Position numbers and translations under genes: made by a program. A stretch of 64,000 bases of DNA, from positions 2,790,001 to 2,854,000 of the forward strand of contig NZ_OZ244657.1 of the NCBI RefSeq assembly GCF_965218685.1, in the 5' to 3' direction. The DNA comes from Thalassobius sp965218685. Its GTDB lineage: Bacteria > Pseudomonadota > Alphaproteobacteria > Rhodobacterales > Rhodobacteraceae. The notes under the pieces are model-generated. The model had not been told where the DNA came from and did not search any database. It was given only the letters and a program-made list of their open reading frames with translations. Positions 25,493-34,617 of the stretch are shown here, piece after piece; the stretch's first letter is position 1, and every line of letters begins with the position of its first letter.

Positions 25493-28468
25493 TCAGCCGC
25501 CAACGGTCACAAAGGGCGCCCAGGCTGCGGGATGACTCCACCCTGCCCGCGCCGGATTGTCGATCATTTCCAGGATCGAGTGGCGCAGCGCCCGCGCGCC
25601 CGTTGGGTCGTCGCCCACAAGGGGTTTTGCGCGGAACATACCCGTTGTCAAAGCCACGGTCGGATCCGATTGCACCGACCAGTGCGAGACCAGCAACCGC
25701 CGCGCACCGGCATAGAAAAACGCACGCGCCAGCCCCGAAAGCCCCTCGGCTTCGCCCCCGCCCGCGCCAACAGCGGTATTGCAGGCCGAAAGAAGCACCC
25801 AATCGGCGTTCAGGCTAAGCTGGGCGATCTCGCTGGCGGACAGCAGGCCATCCTCGTCTGTGCTGCCTTGGGTCGGGGGCGTCAGCACCAGCGCGGGTTC
25901 AGTGATGCCTTCCAGCTCGCCGCCCATCAGGCCATGCGTCGCAAAGGCCAGCACCTGCGCGTCTCCCAAAGCCCCGGATTTCAGCGCCGGCTCGCGCGCG
26001 GCCTCGGCCAGAAAAAGCTGCCCTTTACCGGCTGCCACGATCCGGTTCAACTCTTGCAGTTCGGTCGCGGTTTCGGGCAACGGGGCCAAAGCGATCAGCG
26101 TTTCAGGATTGTCCAGTACGCCGCGCGTATCTGCGGCGCCATGCCCGCCCAACACCGGATCCCCCACACCGATGAACGGAACCGAGGGAACCTGCACGGG
26201 CGCCGCCTGACGCAGAGCGCGCAAGCTGGCTGGTACGGGCAAGGTGGCAAAACTGTAGTCCCTGATGGCCCAGGGCTGCGCCGCATAGCCCGCCCCAGGC
26301 GCCGTCTTGGGGGCGCGCGTCAAAAGCATCGAGAACGGAAGAGACTGCAGCGCGCCGTCGGGCACCAGGAAAACCGTTGTGTCCGCGGGCAAATATGCGC
26401 TCAGCGGACCCAGAGTTTGCTGCCATATCCGATGCGCCAGATTCAGGTCAAACTCCTTGGCCTTGGAACGCTTGTTCAGCGCAACACCGGCGCGCGCGGC
26501 CTCGGTCGGGTCCAGCGCCAGGCGCAGCTTGCGCACCCCATCCGTCAGATCACCACGCGAGACATCCGCGCGGTGCCAACCAACAAAATCCGGTGTGACC
26601 AGAAAGGTGTGCAACCCGTCCTCCCGCGCCAGCATCACCGCCATCGCCTCGGATGGGCCCAGCAGATCGCGTGCCTCGGATAAGCTCAGCGGTGTCGGGG
26701 CCCCGGCCTGGCGATAGCCAGGGAAATCCGCGTCCAGAGTGGACTCGATCCGATCCAACAGAGCGTCAACCTCGGCCAATCGCGCGTCTCCTGCCCCTTG
26801 GGCAGTCAGCTCTCGTTGTTGCAACAGTTGGTCGCGCTGACGCAACAATCGCGCCAGATCCCCCGACCCCGAGGCCAGCCGCGCCGTCATCGCCGCGATC
26901 GCATGACCGGCCTCGGACTGTCGGGCCAGCTGCAGCATTTCAAAAGCCTCGGACAGGGTTCGTCCGGTCACCAGACCGTCAGCCGTATCCAGAAAATCTG
27001 GGTTTTCAGTCCATGGAAAAATGAACGTGTCCTGCATCGGCTTGGGGACCCGGCCAAACTCGGCCCTGACCATCCGCAAAGGCGGGTCTTTCTGAAACCG
27101 GTCATAGCTGGCCTGGAACGCAAGCTCGAACAACTGCGCAAATCTGTCCTGCTGCCGTCGCGCGGCCCGGCCCTGACGGGCAGGTATATCCGCGACCACC
27201 TCGCGCGCCGAAACGGCCCCAGCCAGCGCGATGCTCTGTTGCTCCCAATACGTGAAATCACCGGTGCGCGCACGGCCGGCCTGCGCTTCGGCCGCGATCC
27301 GGTGAGACTGGGAATTGCGCAGCCAAACCGAAGTGTAAAGCTCATAGGCATTTGCCTTTTGGCCCAGCCGTTCCAATGCCAGCGCGGCGCCCAGGCGGAT
27401 ACGCGTGACTACCTGCGTGGCCAAGGCATCCTGCGCAGTGTTTTCATAGCTGAAAATGTTCAGATCCAGTTGCAAGACCCAATCAACGCCCAGGCCGTCC
27501 GTTTCCAACAGAAGGCTGATCATCGCTTCGGTCCAATACAGGAACCAGATCAACTGCGACGGGTCAGTCATATCCAGATCACTTGTCTGCGCCAGCAACG
27601 CCTCAAGCTGGACCTCATCGACCGGGGTCGTGCCATTCATCATCGGCGAAAGTACTGCGATCGTCCGCATCAACAGCTTTTCTGCAGCTGTCCCTCCTGC
27701 GGCTTCCAGCCCACGCAACGCGGCTTCGGCCCGCGGGCCTGCTGCCTTGTAATCCCCCAACTGCCAATCGATCAGGGCGATGTTTCGCTGCAAAATGGGG
27801 GTCATTGCCGTGTCCGCGTGCTGGGCCATACGAGCATAGGCATCGCGGGCTTCGAACAGATCGCCAGCGATTTCCGACATGCGCGGCAGATAATAGTCAT
27901 TGGCCAGACCGCCCTGCCCGGCCTCGTTCAGAACCTCTATGGCCGCGCGGGCCTGGACCATGGACTGATCAAGAAAAACGCCGCCGGCCCCACGCACCTG
28001 AGCATAAGCGCCCTGCAGCCGAGCCTTGGCCACCCGCACCGGATCAAAGCCCTGCGCCCAGCTTTCCATTTGCATAAAGGCGATCGCTTGCTGATAGGAC
28101 ACCGCCGCGGCACTAAAGGCTGCGATTTTCTGGAACAACACCCCCTGCAGCTCGTACATATGCGGCAGGTTCTTGACCAGATCAGCGTCCTGCAACGCTT
28201 CGTCGATCAGACCCAAAGCGGCTGCGGTGTCGCCGGTCGCGGCCACCATGTAGGCGGCCACATAATAGATATCGGCCAGCATCCACTTGTCGGTCTGGCC
28301 CTCGTCCCTGAAAGCAGCAAGCAGGCCCCGCATCCGGTCGGCCGCGCCCTGAATATCGCCCGTTTGCGCCTGTTTCTGCGCGGCACCCATTTCGTCATAG
28401 TAAAACGTCTGGGCCCCTGCCAGCACCGGGGTGCATAGCAACAGGATGACAAGACACAGGGTTTTCAA
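25493..28468 (-). CDS. Exported TPR-CHAT domain protein (putative caspase-like protease)
   Basis: The 991-residue protein starts with a signal peptide (MKTLCLVILLLCTPVLAGAQT). The middle is helical with TPR-like repeats (for example GDIQGAADRMRGLLAAF, GDTAAALGLIDEAL), and the last 300 residues form a CHAT domain. The caspase-type dyad is visible as H845 in AFATHGLMGG and C896 in LLSACNTAVG, with the GLARAFFYAGARRLLVSHW landmark after it. CHAT proteins are cysteine proteases in several signalling and death systems, but most TPR-CHAT proteins are uncharacterised. It lies alone between tig and a GMC oxidoreductase gene on the same strand. Function and substrate are unknown. Confidence 0.9.
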   Translation of the reverse strand: MKTLCLVILLLCTPVLAGAQTFYYDEMGAAQKQAQTGDIQGAADRMRGLLAAFRDEGQTDKWMLADIYYVAAYMVAATGDTAAALGLIDEALQDADLVKNLPHMYELQGVLFQKIAAFSAAAVSYQQAIAFMQMESWAQGFDPVRVAKARLQGAYAQVRGAGGVFLDQSMVQARAAIEVLNEAGQGGLANDYYLPRMSEIAGDLFEARDAYARMAQHADTAMTPILQRNIALIDWQLGDYKAAGPRAEAALRGLEAAGGTAAEKLLMRTIAVLSPMMNGTTPVDEVQLEALLAQTSDLDMTDPSQLIWFLYWTEAMISLLLETDGLGVDWVLQLDLNIFSYENTAQDALATQVVTRIRLGAALALERLGQKANAYELYTSVWLRNSQSHRIAAEAQAGRARTGDFTYWEQQSIALAGAVSAREVVADIPARQGRAARRQQDRFAQLFELAFQASYDRFQKDPPLRMVRAEFGRVPKPMQDTFIFPWTENPDFLDTADGLVTGRTLSEAFEMLQLARQSEAGHAIAAMTARLASGSGDLARLLRQRDQLLQQRELTAQGAGDARLAEVDALLDRIESTLDADFPGYRQAGAPTPLSLSEARDLLGPSEAMAVMLAREDGLHTFLVTPDFVGWHRADVSRGDLTDGVRKLRLALDPTEAARAGVALNKRSKAKEFDLNLAHRIWQQTLGPLSAYLPADTTVFLVPDGALQSLPFSMLLTRAPKTAPGAGYAAQPWAIRDYSFATLPVPASLRALRQAAPVQVPSVPFIGVGDPVLGGHGAADTRGVLDNPETLIALAPLPETATELQELNRIVAAGKGQLFLAEAAREPALKSGALGDAQVLAFATHGLMGGELEGITEPALVLTPPTQGSTDEDGLLSASEIAQLSLNADWVLLSACNTAVGAGGGEAEGLSGLARAFFYAGARRLLVSHWSVQSDPTVALTTGMFRAKPLVGDDPTGARALRHSILEMIDNPARAGWSHPAAWAPFVTVGG

Positions 28469-28541
28469 GGGCGGGCTCCTTTTTGGCGGACCGCGCCATG
28501 AAACGTCGCCCCGCCCAAAGATGCAACGCCCCAGCGGGCAA

Positions 28542-30206
28542 TTACTGCCCTGACAGCATCCAGCCTGCGGCTTTCTCGGCGATCATCAGCGTGGGTGCGT
28601 TGGTATTGCCGCTGGTAATCTCGGGCATTACGCTGGCGTCCACCACCCGCAGACCGGCAATGCCGCGCAGGCGCAAATGCGGGTCCAACACCGCCAAGGG
28701 GTCATCATCACGCCCCATCTTGATGGTGCCAACCGGGTGGAAAATGGTGCTGGCGATATCCCCGGCCAAGCGGGCCAGATCTTCGTCAGATTGGAATTGA
28801 ACGCCGGGCTTGAATTCTTCGGGGGCGTATTCCTTCATAGCGGGCTGGGCCATGATCTCACGGACCTGCCGCAGGCTTTGCGCTGCAATCTGGCGATCTG
28901 AATCGGTACTCAGATAGTTCGGCGCGATCTCGGGCGCGACACGGAAATCCCCCGAGGTGATACGCACATGGCCCCGGCTGGTGGGGTTCAGGTTGCACAC
29001 GCTGACGGTCATCGCAGGAAAATCATGCAAGTCCTCGCCAAACGCCTCAAGGCTCAGCGGCTGCACGTGATATTCAAGGTTGGCATACGGCTGATCGGGG
29101 TCCGAGCAGGTGAAGGCGCCCAACTGACTTGGAGCCATGCTCATCGGACCCGAGCGTTTCAGCAAGTATTCCAAACCGATCTTGGCCTTCCCAACCAGAG
29201 AGTTAGCCAATGTATTCAGTGTCTTGACCCCTTTGACCTTGTAAACCGCGCGGATTTGCAGGTGGTCTTGCAGGTTTTCGCCCACGCCGGGGGTGTCCTG
29301 CACCACCTCGATCCCGTGCTGCTGCAACAAGGCCGCCGGACCCACGCCCGACAGCTGCAAAATCTGAGGAGAGTTCACGGCACCCGCGCTTAGCACGACC
29401 TCTTTGGTGGCGCTGACCTGAACGCTTTGCCCCGCACGATTGACCCGCACGCCATCGCAGCGCAATGCGCCGTCATCGCCACGGGCAAAAGTCAGCTTTT
29501 CGGCTTGGGCCTCGGTCCAGATGGTCAGGTTCGGGCGGGTTTTCGCGGGGCGCAGGAACGCCTTTGACGTATTCCACCGCCAGCCTGAACGTTGGTTCAC
29601 CTCGAAATAGCCGATCCCGGCATTATCCCCGTTGTTGAAATCCGAGGTCTTCCGAATTCCGTTTTGAACAGCGGCATCCATGAACCCATCCAGCACATCC
29701 CAGCGCAGGCGTTGCTTTTCAACGCGCCACTCACCGCCATTGCCATGCATGTCTGAAAACTTGCTGTTCGAGCCTGTGAAAGGATCGGCCCCGTCATCCA
29801 GCTTATAGTGGTCCTCGTGCGCCTTGAAATCTTCAAGCGAGTTTTCCCAGCTCCAGTCCTCTTCGCCGGTCAGGCGGGCCCAGTTGTCATAGTCCCGTGC
29901 CTGCCCACGCATGTAGATCATACCGTTGATGGAGGAACATCCACCCAGCGTCTTGCCCCGTGGATAGATCAACGAGCGCCCGTTCAACCCCTTGGCCGGC
30001 TTGGTGTTGTACATCCAATCAGCGCGCGGATTGCCGATGCAATACAGGTACCCGACAGGGATATGAATCCACGGATAGGTATCGGGCTTGCCAGCCTCCA
30101 GCAGCAAAACGCGGTTCTTGGGGTCTGCGCTCAGCCGGTTGGCCATCAGGCATCCGGCCGAACCCGCTCCCACCACGATATAGTCAAAAACCTGTGTCCC
30201 GGCCAT
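28542..30206 (-). CDS. GMC family FAD-dependent dehydrogenase (choline dehydrogenase-like)
   Basis: The 554-residue flavoprotein has the N-terminal FAD motif VGAGSAGCLMANRLS, the GMC signature 1 region LIYPRGKTLGGCSSINGMIYMRGQ (read in two parts), signature 2 VVLSAGAVNSPQILQLSG and the C-terminal active-site pair: His in STIFHPVGTIKMG and Asn in GNTNAPTLMI. It oxidises a primary or secondary alcohol to an aldehyde or ketone. The alcohol is unknown, and no betaine aldehyde dehydrogenase gene is next to it, so choline is not supported. A divergent LysR gene (start 171 bases away) probably regulates it. Confidence 0.92.
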   Translation of the reverse strand: MAGTQVFDYIVVGAGSAGCLMANRLSADPKNRVLLLEAGKPDTYPWIHIPVGYLYCIGNPRADWMYNTKPAKGLNGRSLIYPRGKTLGGCSSINGMIYMRGQARDYDNWARLTGEEDWSWENSLEDFKAHEDHYKLDDGADPFTGSNSKFSDMHGNGGEWRVEKQRLRWDVLDGFMDAAVQNGIRKTSDFNNGDNAGIGYFEVNQRSGWRWNTSKAFLRPAKTRPNLTIWTEAQAEKLTFARGDDGALRCDGVRVNRAGQSVQVSATKEVVLSAGAVNSPQILQLSGVGPAALLQQHGIEVVQDTPGVGENLQDHLQIRAVYKVKGVKTLNTLANSLVGKAKIGLEYLLKRSGPMSMAPSQLGAFTCSDPDQPYANLEYHVQPLSLEAFGEDLHDFPAMTVSVCNLNPTSRGHVRITSGDFRVAPEIAPNYLSTDSDRQIAAQSLRQVREIMAQPAMKEYAPEEFKPGVQFQSDEDLARLAGDIASTIFHPVGTIKMGRDDDPLAVLDPHLRLRGIAGLRVVDASVMPEITSGNTNAPTLMIAEKAAGWMLSGQ

Positions 30207-30377
30207 GCGTCCGTCCTTTGCCTTGGCTTGATCGGGCGCGTTTTACATAAACAGGATGCATATGCAGCATCACCGTTTGGGCAAAAACCTCCCGTATTTT
30301 GCGTTTTCGGCAAGGTATGCGCGTGGATTACAGAAAGCTAATGACGAATCTCACAGATCATTATAAATAATTTTTAT

Positions 30378-31289
30378 ATGGATCGCGTTTCTAACCTGAA
30401 CACACTGCTGGCTTTTGTCACCGTCGCCCACGAGGGCAGCGTCTCGCGCGCGGCCGAGGTGCTGAACCTGACGCAACCGGCAGTCAGCCATCAGCTGAAA
30501 CGACTGGCAGCCGAAACCGGGATCACCCTTTTCACTCGCAGCCCGCGCGGGCTGACCCTGACCGAAGACGGTGCCGCCTTGATCGAAAAAGCCGAGGCAG
30601 TGCTGAACGCCCTGTCCGAATTTCGCCGCAGCGCCCGGCAACGCTCGGGACGGATCAGCGGCAAGTTGAAGATCGGTACCATCGTGGACCCCGAGTTCAT
30701 CCGACTTGGCCGCCTGCTGAAGGAAATGCGAACGGATTTTCCCGACATCCAGACCGAGCTGGTCCACGGCGTCAGTGGCGAGACACTGTTGCGCCTACGA
30801 CGCGGCCAGATTGATGCCGGTTTTTATCTGTCCGGCCCCGGCGATCTGGAGGCCCTGGGGCAGGATCAGGACGCCCCGATCCACGCCGAAAGGCTGGCCA
30901 ATTTTACCTATCGCGTCATCGCTCCGGCGGGCTGGCAGGATCGTATTGCCAATGCCCATTGGCCGCAGCTGGCCGCCCTGCCCTGGATCGGCACTCCCGA
31001 GGTTTCGGCTCACCATCGGCTTTTGGCGCAGATATTCACGCAGCACGATTGCCAGCAGAACGTGGTGGCATTGGTGGATCAAGAGGCCTCGATGCTGGAA
31101 ATGGTGCGCTCGGGCGTTGGGCTGTCGCTGTGCCGGGAATCGATCGCCCTGCATCAACGCCAATCGTTCGGACTGGCGGTCTGCGAATCCGTCTCGGTGC
31201 CCGCCTGCCTGAGTTTCATCACCTTGCAGGACCGAACAGACAGCCCCGCAATATCCGCGCTTTACGCCCTGCTGGAGCGTACGTGGTAA
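30378..31289 (+). CDS. LysR-type transcriptional regulator
   Basis: The 303-residue protein has the LysR helix-turn-helix in the first 65 residues (FVTVAHEGSVSRAAEVLNLTQPAVSHQLKRL, in two pieces) and a periplasmic-binding-like effector domain. It is divergent from the GMC dehydrogenase gene, the classical layout for a LysR regulator and its target. No clear Shine-Dalgarno lies before the ATG, which follows an AT-rich stretch (attataaataatttttat). The effector is unknown and may be the substrate or product of the dehydrogenase. Confidence 0.92.
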   Translation: MDRVSNLNTLLAFVTVAHEGSVSRAAEVLNLTQPAVSHQLKRLAAETGITLFTRSPRGLTLTEDGAALIEKAEAVLNALSEFRRSARQRSGRISGKLKIGTIVDPEFIRLGRLLKEMRTDFPDIQTELVHGVSGETLLRLRRGQIDAGFYLSGPGDLEALGQDQDAPIHAERLANFTYRVIAPAGWQDRIANAHWPQLAALPWIGTPEVSAHHRLLAQIFTQHDCQQNVVALVDQEASMLEMVRSGVGLSLCRESIALHQRQSFGLAVCESVSVPACLSFITLQDRTDSPAISALYALLERTW

Positions 31290-31451
31290 GCAAAATCGCC
31301 GAATTTCCGAAGATTTTAAAGATTCATTCCAAAACCCCATTTACTTGACTGTTTCACTCGATTATCAGTCCCGCCATTAAAACCAGCAAGCGACCCGCTT
31401 TGGTAAGCCAGCAAAAACACCACGTTACGTGGGGCTTAGAAAGTGGGACAC

Positions 31452-33863
31452 ATGTCAAATCTTCCAAAGACTCCGGCCGATCTTCGGTCTTCTGCGGCGC
31501 TTGGCGCGATGCAAACTGCCTTGGGCGCGTCGCTGACAGCCGCCTGTTTCGCAACCTCGGTGACAAGCGCGGCCGCGCAGGATGCCCTGCCGATCGTATT
31601 GCCAACAGTCGAGGTTGAAACCACCGCCGAACAACCCTCTGGCCGTGCGGATCAAGCTGCCGCGCAACGCCGCGCAGCCGCTGAGGCTGCCGCTGCCGAG
31701 ACCGCCCGCCAAGAGGCCGAAGCCGCCGCCTTGGCCGAGGCCAAGGCCCACGCAGGCTCCAGCTCATTCGCTGACCCGGATGCGCCGTTCAAGGCCAACA
31801 CCCTGTCCAACAGCCGCCTTGCCGGTGAAACCCGGGACATCGCGCGCTCCGTGACCGCGATCACCCAAGAGGTTCTGGAAACCACCGGCACCACGTCAGT
31901 ACGCGAGATCGCCCGCTCCACCCCCGGCTTGTCCCTGGGCTTTGGCGAGGGTGGAAACTCGTTTGGCGACAACCTCTATATCCGCGGCTTCAAGGCCAAC
32001 AATGACATCTACCAGGATGGCATTCGCGACACCGGCATTTCGGTTCATGAAACCTTCAACACCGAGCAGGTCGAGATCGTCAAAGGCCCTGCTGGCACCG
32101 TGGGTGGCCGTGGCACCACCGGTGGCGCATTGGACATCGTCTCGAAATCGCCGCAGGACGTCGATTTTTCCATCTTCAAAACCGAAGCCACCAGCGCCGG
32201 CACCGTGCGCCAGACCATGGACATCAACCGCGTGATGTCAGACGGCACACAGGTCCGCTTCAACGGTATGATGCAGGACGGCGCCGTCGCTGGCCGTGAC
32301 CATACTTATGACAACCGCAAGGGCGCCGCGCTGGCCATCAAGCGGCAAATGACGGATCAACTGACGCTGGAAGTTGATTTTTCGCACACTGAGATCGAAC
32401 AGCTGCCCGACTGGGGCGTGCCTTATGTCGGCGACGACGGCGGCCCTGTGACAGAATTTGGCGTGGACCGGGGCACCTTCTACGGTGTTGTGGGGCGCGA
32501 TTTCCAAGAGGTCGAACAGACCCTTGGCACCGTCAAGGCGACCTACGATTTCGATAACGGCATGACGCTGACCAACACACTGCGGGCGCAGCGTTCGGTC
32601 AACGACTGGATTCTGACCGCGCCCAGCAGCCTGATCACCAACGATTCCACTGATATCAACGACTGGGACGTCGCGGTCAGCTTCAAAAGCAGCTATCAGG
32701 AAACCGATGTTCTTGCCAATGTGAACGAGCTGTCTGGCACCGCGTCCGCCGGCGGGCTGGATCACAACTATGTTCTGGGATTGAGCGTCAGCCGCGAAGA
32801 GGCCCGCACCTGGAGCTATGAAGGTCTGATCAGCGAGGATTACGACGCCCCCGACGGCGTTCGCGGATGCGTGGTGTCGGTGGTTGACCCCGACCCCGTG
32901 GCCGAAGGCTGCTGGTCCGGCGAAGATCCTGTGCTGGGCGCCAATTCCACCGATACAACCATCAACACGGTCTCACTTTACCTTCAGGATACCGTTGATC
33001 TTAACAGCCGCCTGACCCTGAACGGCGGCGTGCGTCTGGACCTGTACCAGATCGACCGCAGCGGCGTTGATCGACGCTCGGACGAGGCTTACGCCTATTC
33101 GCGCGAAGACACGATGGTGAACTGGAACCTCGGGGCGACCTATGCGGTCAATGACGACTTGAATGTCTATGGCGCCGTTGCCACCTCGACCAACCCCCAG
33201 GGGCAGGAAATCGCCTCGGGTGGGGGCTGGTACGGCGGTCTGGACGAAAGCGGTCAGAACCTTGTACCCGAGCAAAACACCTCGGTCGAGTTGGGTGCCA
33301 AGTACAACGTCAACTCGGACCTGCTGTTTACCGCGGCGCTGTTCCAGACCACCAAGGATAAGGCGCGTGAATCCCAGGGCCGCGGCCCCGATGCTGTGAC
33401 CACCGACACGCTTGAATACTACATCCGTGGGCTGGAACTGGGACTGGCCGGTCAAGTCACCGACCGCTTTGCCGTCTTTGGCGGCGCGACGCTGATGTCC
33501 AGCAAGATCAGGGACAGCGTGGACAGCGCGGCGATCGGCCAATCGCTGGCCAACATCGCACACGAGCAGTTCAGCCTTCTGGGCACCTATGACGTGACAG
33601 AAAAGCTGATGCTGGGCGCCCGCGCCACCTATACCGGACAGCGCGATCTGGGCGGCACCGCGTCCAATGGCAACACTCTTGCATCGTCCTTCGTGGTGGA
33701 CGTGTTGGGGGAATATGACCTGGGCGAAACCGCCTCGGTCAAGTTCGGTGTCACCAACGTGATGGACACGCTGTACTACGACGCGGCCTATCGCTCGGGC
33801 TCACCCTTCACTTATGTGGCCCCCGGCCGCGAGATCTCGGTCGCGCTGGAAATGAAGTTCTGA
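31452..33863 (+). CDS. TonB-dependent siderophore receptor
   Basis: The 803-residue outer membrane receptor has a signal sequence ending near SAAAQ, a plug domain with DNLYIRGFKANNDIYQDGIRD-type residues (visible in two parts) and VEIVKGPAGTVGGRGTTGGALD, and a beta barrel ending in SVALEMKF with the terminal aromatic residue. It resembles catecholate receptors of the Fiu/PiuA type. An unusual Ala, Glu and Arg rich helical insert (about residues 65-100) sits between the signal region and the plug. I start it at ATG 31452 rather than the in-frame GTG at 31443. The downstream PKHD, exbB, exbD and tonB genes support iron uptake. Confidence 0.95.
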   Translation: MSNLPKTPADLRSSAALGAMQTALGASLTAACFATSVTSAAAQDALPIVLPTVEVETTAEQPSGRADQAAAQRRAAAEAAAAETARQEAEAAALAEAKAHAGSSSFADPDAPFKANTLSNSRLAGETRDIARSVTAITQEVLETTGTTSVREIARSTPGLSLGFGEGGNSFGDNLYIRGFKANNDIYQDGIRDTGISVHETFNTEQVEIVKGPAGTVGGRGTTGGALDIVSKSPQDVDFSIFKTEATSAGTVRQTMDINRVMSDGTQVRFNGMMQDGAVAGRDHTYDNRKGAALAIKRQMTDQLTLEVDFSHTEIEQLPDWGVPYVGDDGGPVTEFGVDRGTFYGVVGRDFQEVEQTLGTVKATYDFDNGMTLTNTLRAQRSVNDWILTAPSSLITNDSTDINDWDVAVSFKSSYQETDVLANVNELSGTASAGGLDHNYVLGLSVSREEARTWSYEGLISEDYDAPDGVRGCVVSVVDPDPVAEGCWSGEDPVLGANSTDTTINTVSLYLQDTVDLNSRLTLNGGVRLDLYQIDRSGVDRRSDEAYAYSREDTMVNWNLGATYAVNDDLNVYGAVATSTNPQGQEIASGGGWYGGLDESGQNLVPEQNTSVELGAKYNVNSDLLFTAALFQTTKDKARESQGRGPDAVTTDTLEYYIRGLELGLAGQVTDRFAVFGGATLMSSKIRDSVDSAAIGQSLANIAHEQFSLLGTYDVTEKLMLGARATYTGQRDLGGTASNGNTLASSFVVDVLGEYDLGETASVKFGVTNVMDTLYYDAAYRSGSPFTYVAPGREISVALEMKF

Positions 33864-33884
33864 TCCCCGCGACCAAGGACCACC

Positions 33885-33915
33885 GGCAGGGCGTTCGCGC
33901 CCTTGCCCTCTTTTT
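33885..33915 (+). terminator. Terminator/attenuator between receptor and piuC
   Basis: A GGCAGGGCG stem with a TTCG loop pairs with CGCCCTTGCC (one bulged T) and is followed by CTCTTTTT. Because the next four genes are close and co-directional, it may trim rather than block transcription, giving more receptor than energising proteins. Confidence 0.75.
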
Positions 33916-33931
33916 CTATCAAGGCAAACTC

Positions 33932-34615
33932 ATGCTCCTGACCATTCCCCAAGTTCTGACCAAGGGCGAAGTCGCCCAGATCCGCGCCTTGTTGGATGCC
34001 GCCGACTGGGAGGACGGCGGCAAGACAGCCGGCGCACAATCCGGCGCAGTAAAGCACAACCGACAACTGCCCCCAACCAGCGAGGCCGCGCAGACCGCAG
34101 GCCAGTTCATCGTGCAGGCGCTGACCAAGCAGCCCCGCTTCATGTCCGCCGCCCTGCCCGCGCGGATCCTGCCGCCGATGTTCAACAAATACGAACAAGC
34201 CGAAAACTTTGGCAAACACGTGGATAACGCGATCCGGGTGAATCCCTTGACCCAGGAACGCCTGCGCACGGACCTTTCGATGACGCTGTTTCTGTCCGAG
34301 CCGGACAGCTATGACGGGGGCGAGCTGATGGTCGAGGATTACTATGGTCAGAAGGCCGTTAAGCTGGCGGCCGGGGATTTGGTTCTGTATCCCGCGACCA
34401 GCATTCACCAGGTCACCCCCGTCACTTCGGGCAGCCGCGTCAGCGCGTTTTTCTGGCTGCAAAGCATGGTGCGTTCGGACATCCAGCGCCGCACGTTGTT
34501 TGACCTCGACACCACAATTCAAGCCCTGACGGCCCGACTGGGCATCACCGATCCACAGGTCGTCGATCTGACCGGCATCTACCACAACCTGATCCGCCAA
34601 TGGACGGATGTTTGA
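33932..34615 (+). CDS. piuC: Fe(II)/2-oxoglutarate-dependent PKHD-type hydroxylase PiuC
   Basis: The 227-residue protein is a PiuC/YbiX family dioxygenase. The iron ligands H96 and D98 (GKHVDNAIR) and H159 (ATSIHQVTPV), with R169 (SGSRV) for 2-oxoglutarate, are all present. The N-terminal LLTIPQVLTKGEVAQIRALLD is typical. PiuC genes regularly accompany Fiu/PiuA catecholate receptors and are iron repressed, but the natural substrate is not established. The stop codon lies two bases before the exbB start. Confidence 0.94.
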   Translation: MLLTIPQVLTKGEVAQIRALLDAADWEDGGKTAGAQSGAVKHNRQLPPTSEAAQTAGQFIVQALTKQPRFMSAALPARILPPMFNKYEQAENFGKHVDNAIRVNPLTQERLRTDLSMTLFLSEPDSYDGGELMVEDYYGQKAVKLAAGDLVLYPATSIHQVTPVTSGSRVSAFFWLQSMVRSDIQRRTLFDLDTTIQALTARLGITDPQVVDLTGIYHNLIRQWTDV

Positions 34616-34617
34616 TC

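Noticed and set aside
25493..28468. CHAT protease as part of a CRISPR-guided or retron defence system
   Set aside because: There is no CRISPR array, cas gene or reverse transcriptase in the window, and a signal peptide sends the protein out of the cytoplasm.
28542..30206. Choline dehydrogenase betA
   Set aside because: The family matches, but no betB, betI or choline transporter gene is beside it and the substrate loop cannot be read for choline.
31340..31380. RirA/Fur-type iron box before the receptor
   Set aside because: A TGA-N9-TCG near 31348 comes close to the TGA-N9-TCA iron box but misses the last base. I could not support a site.
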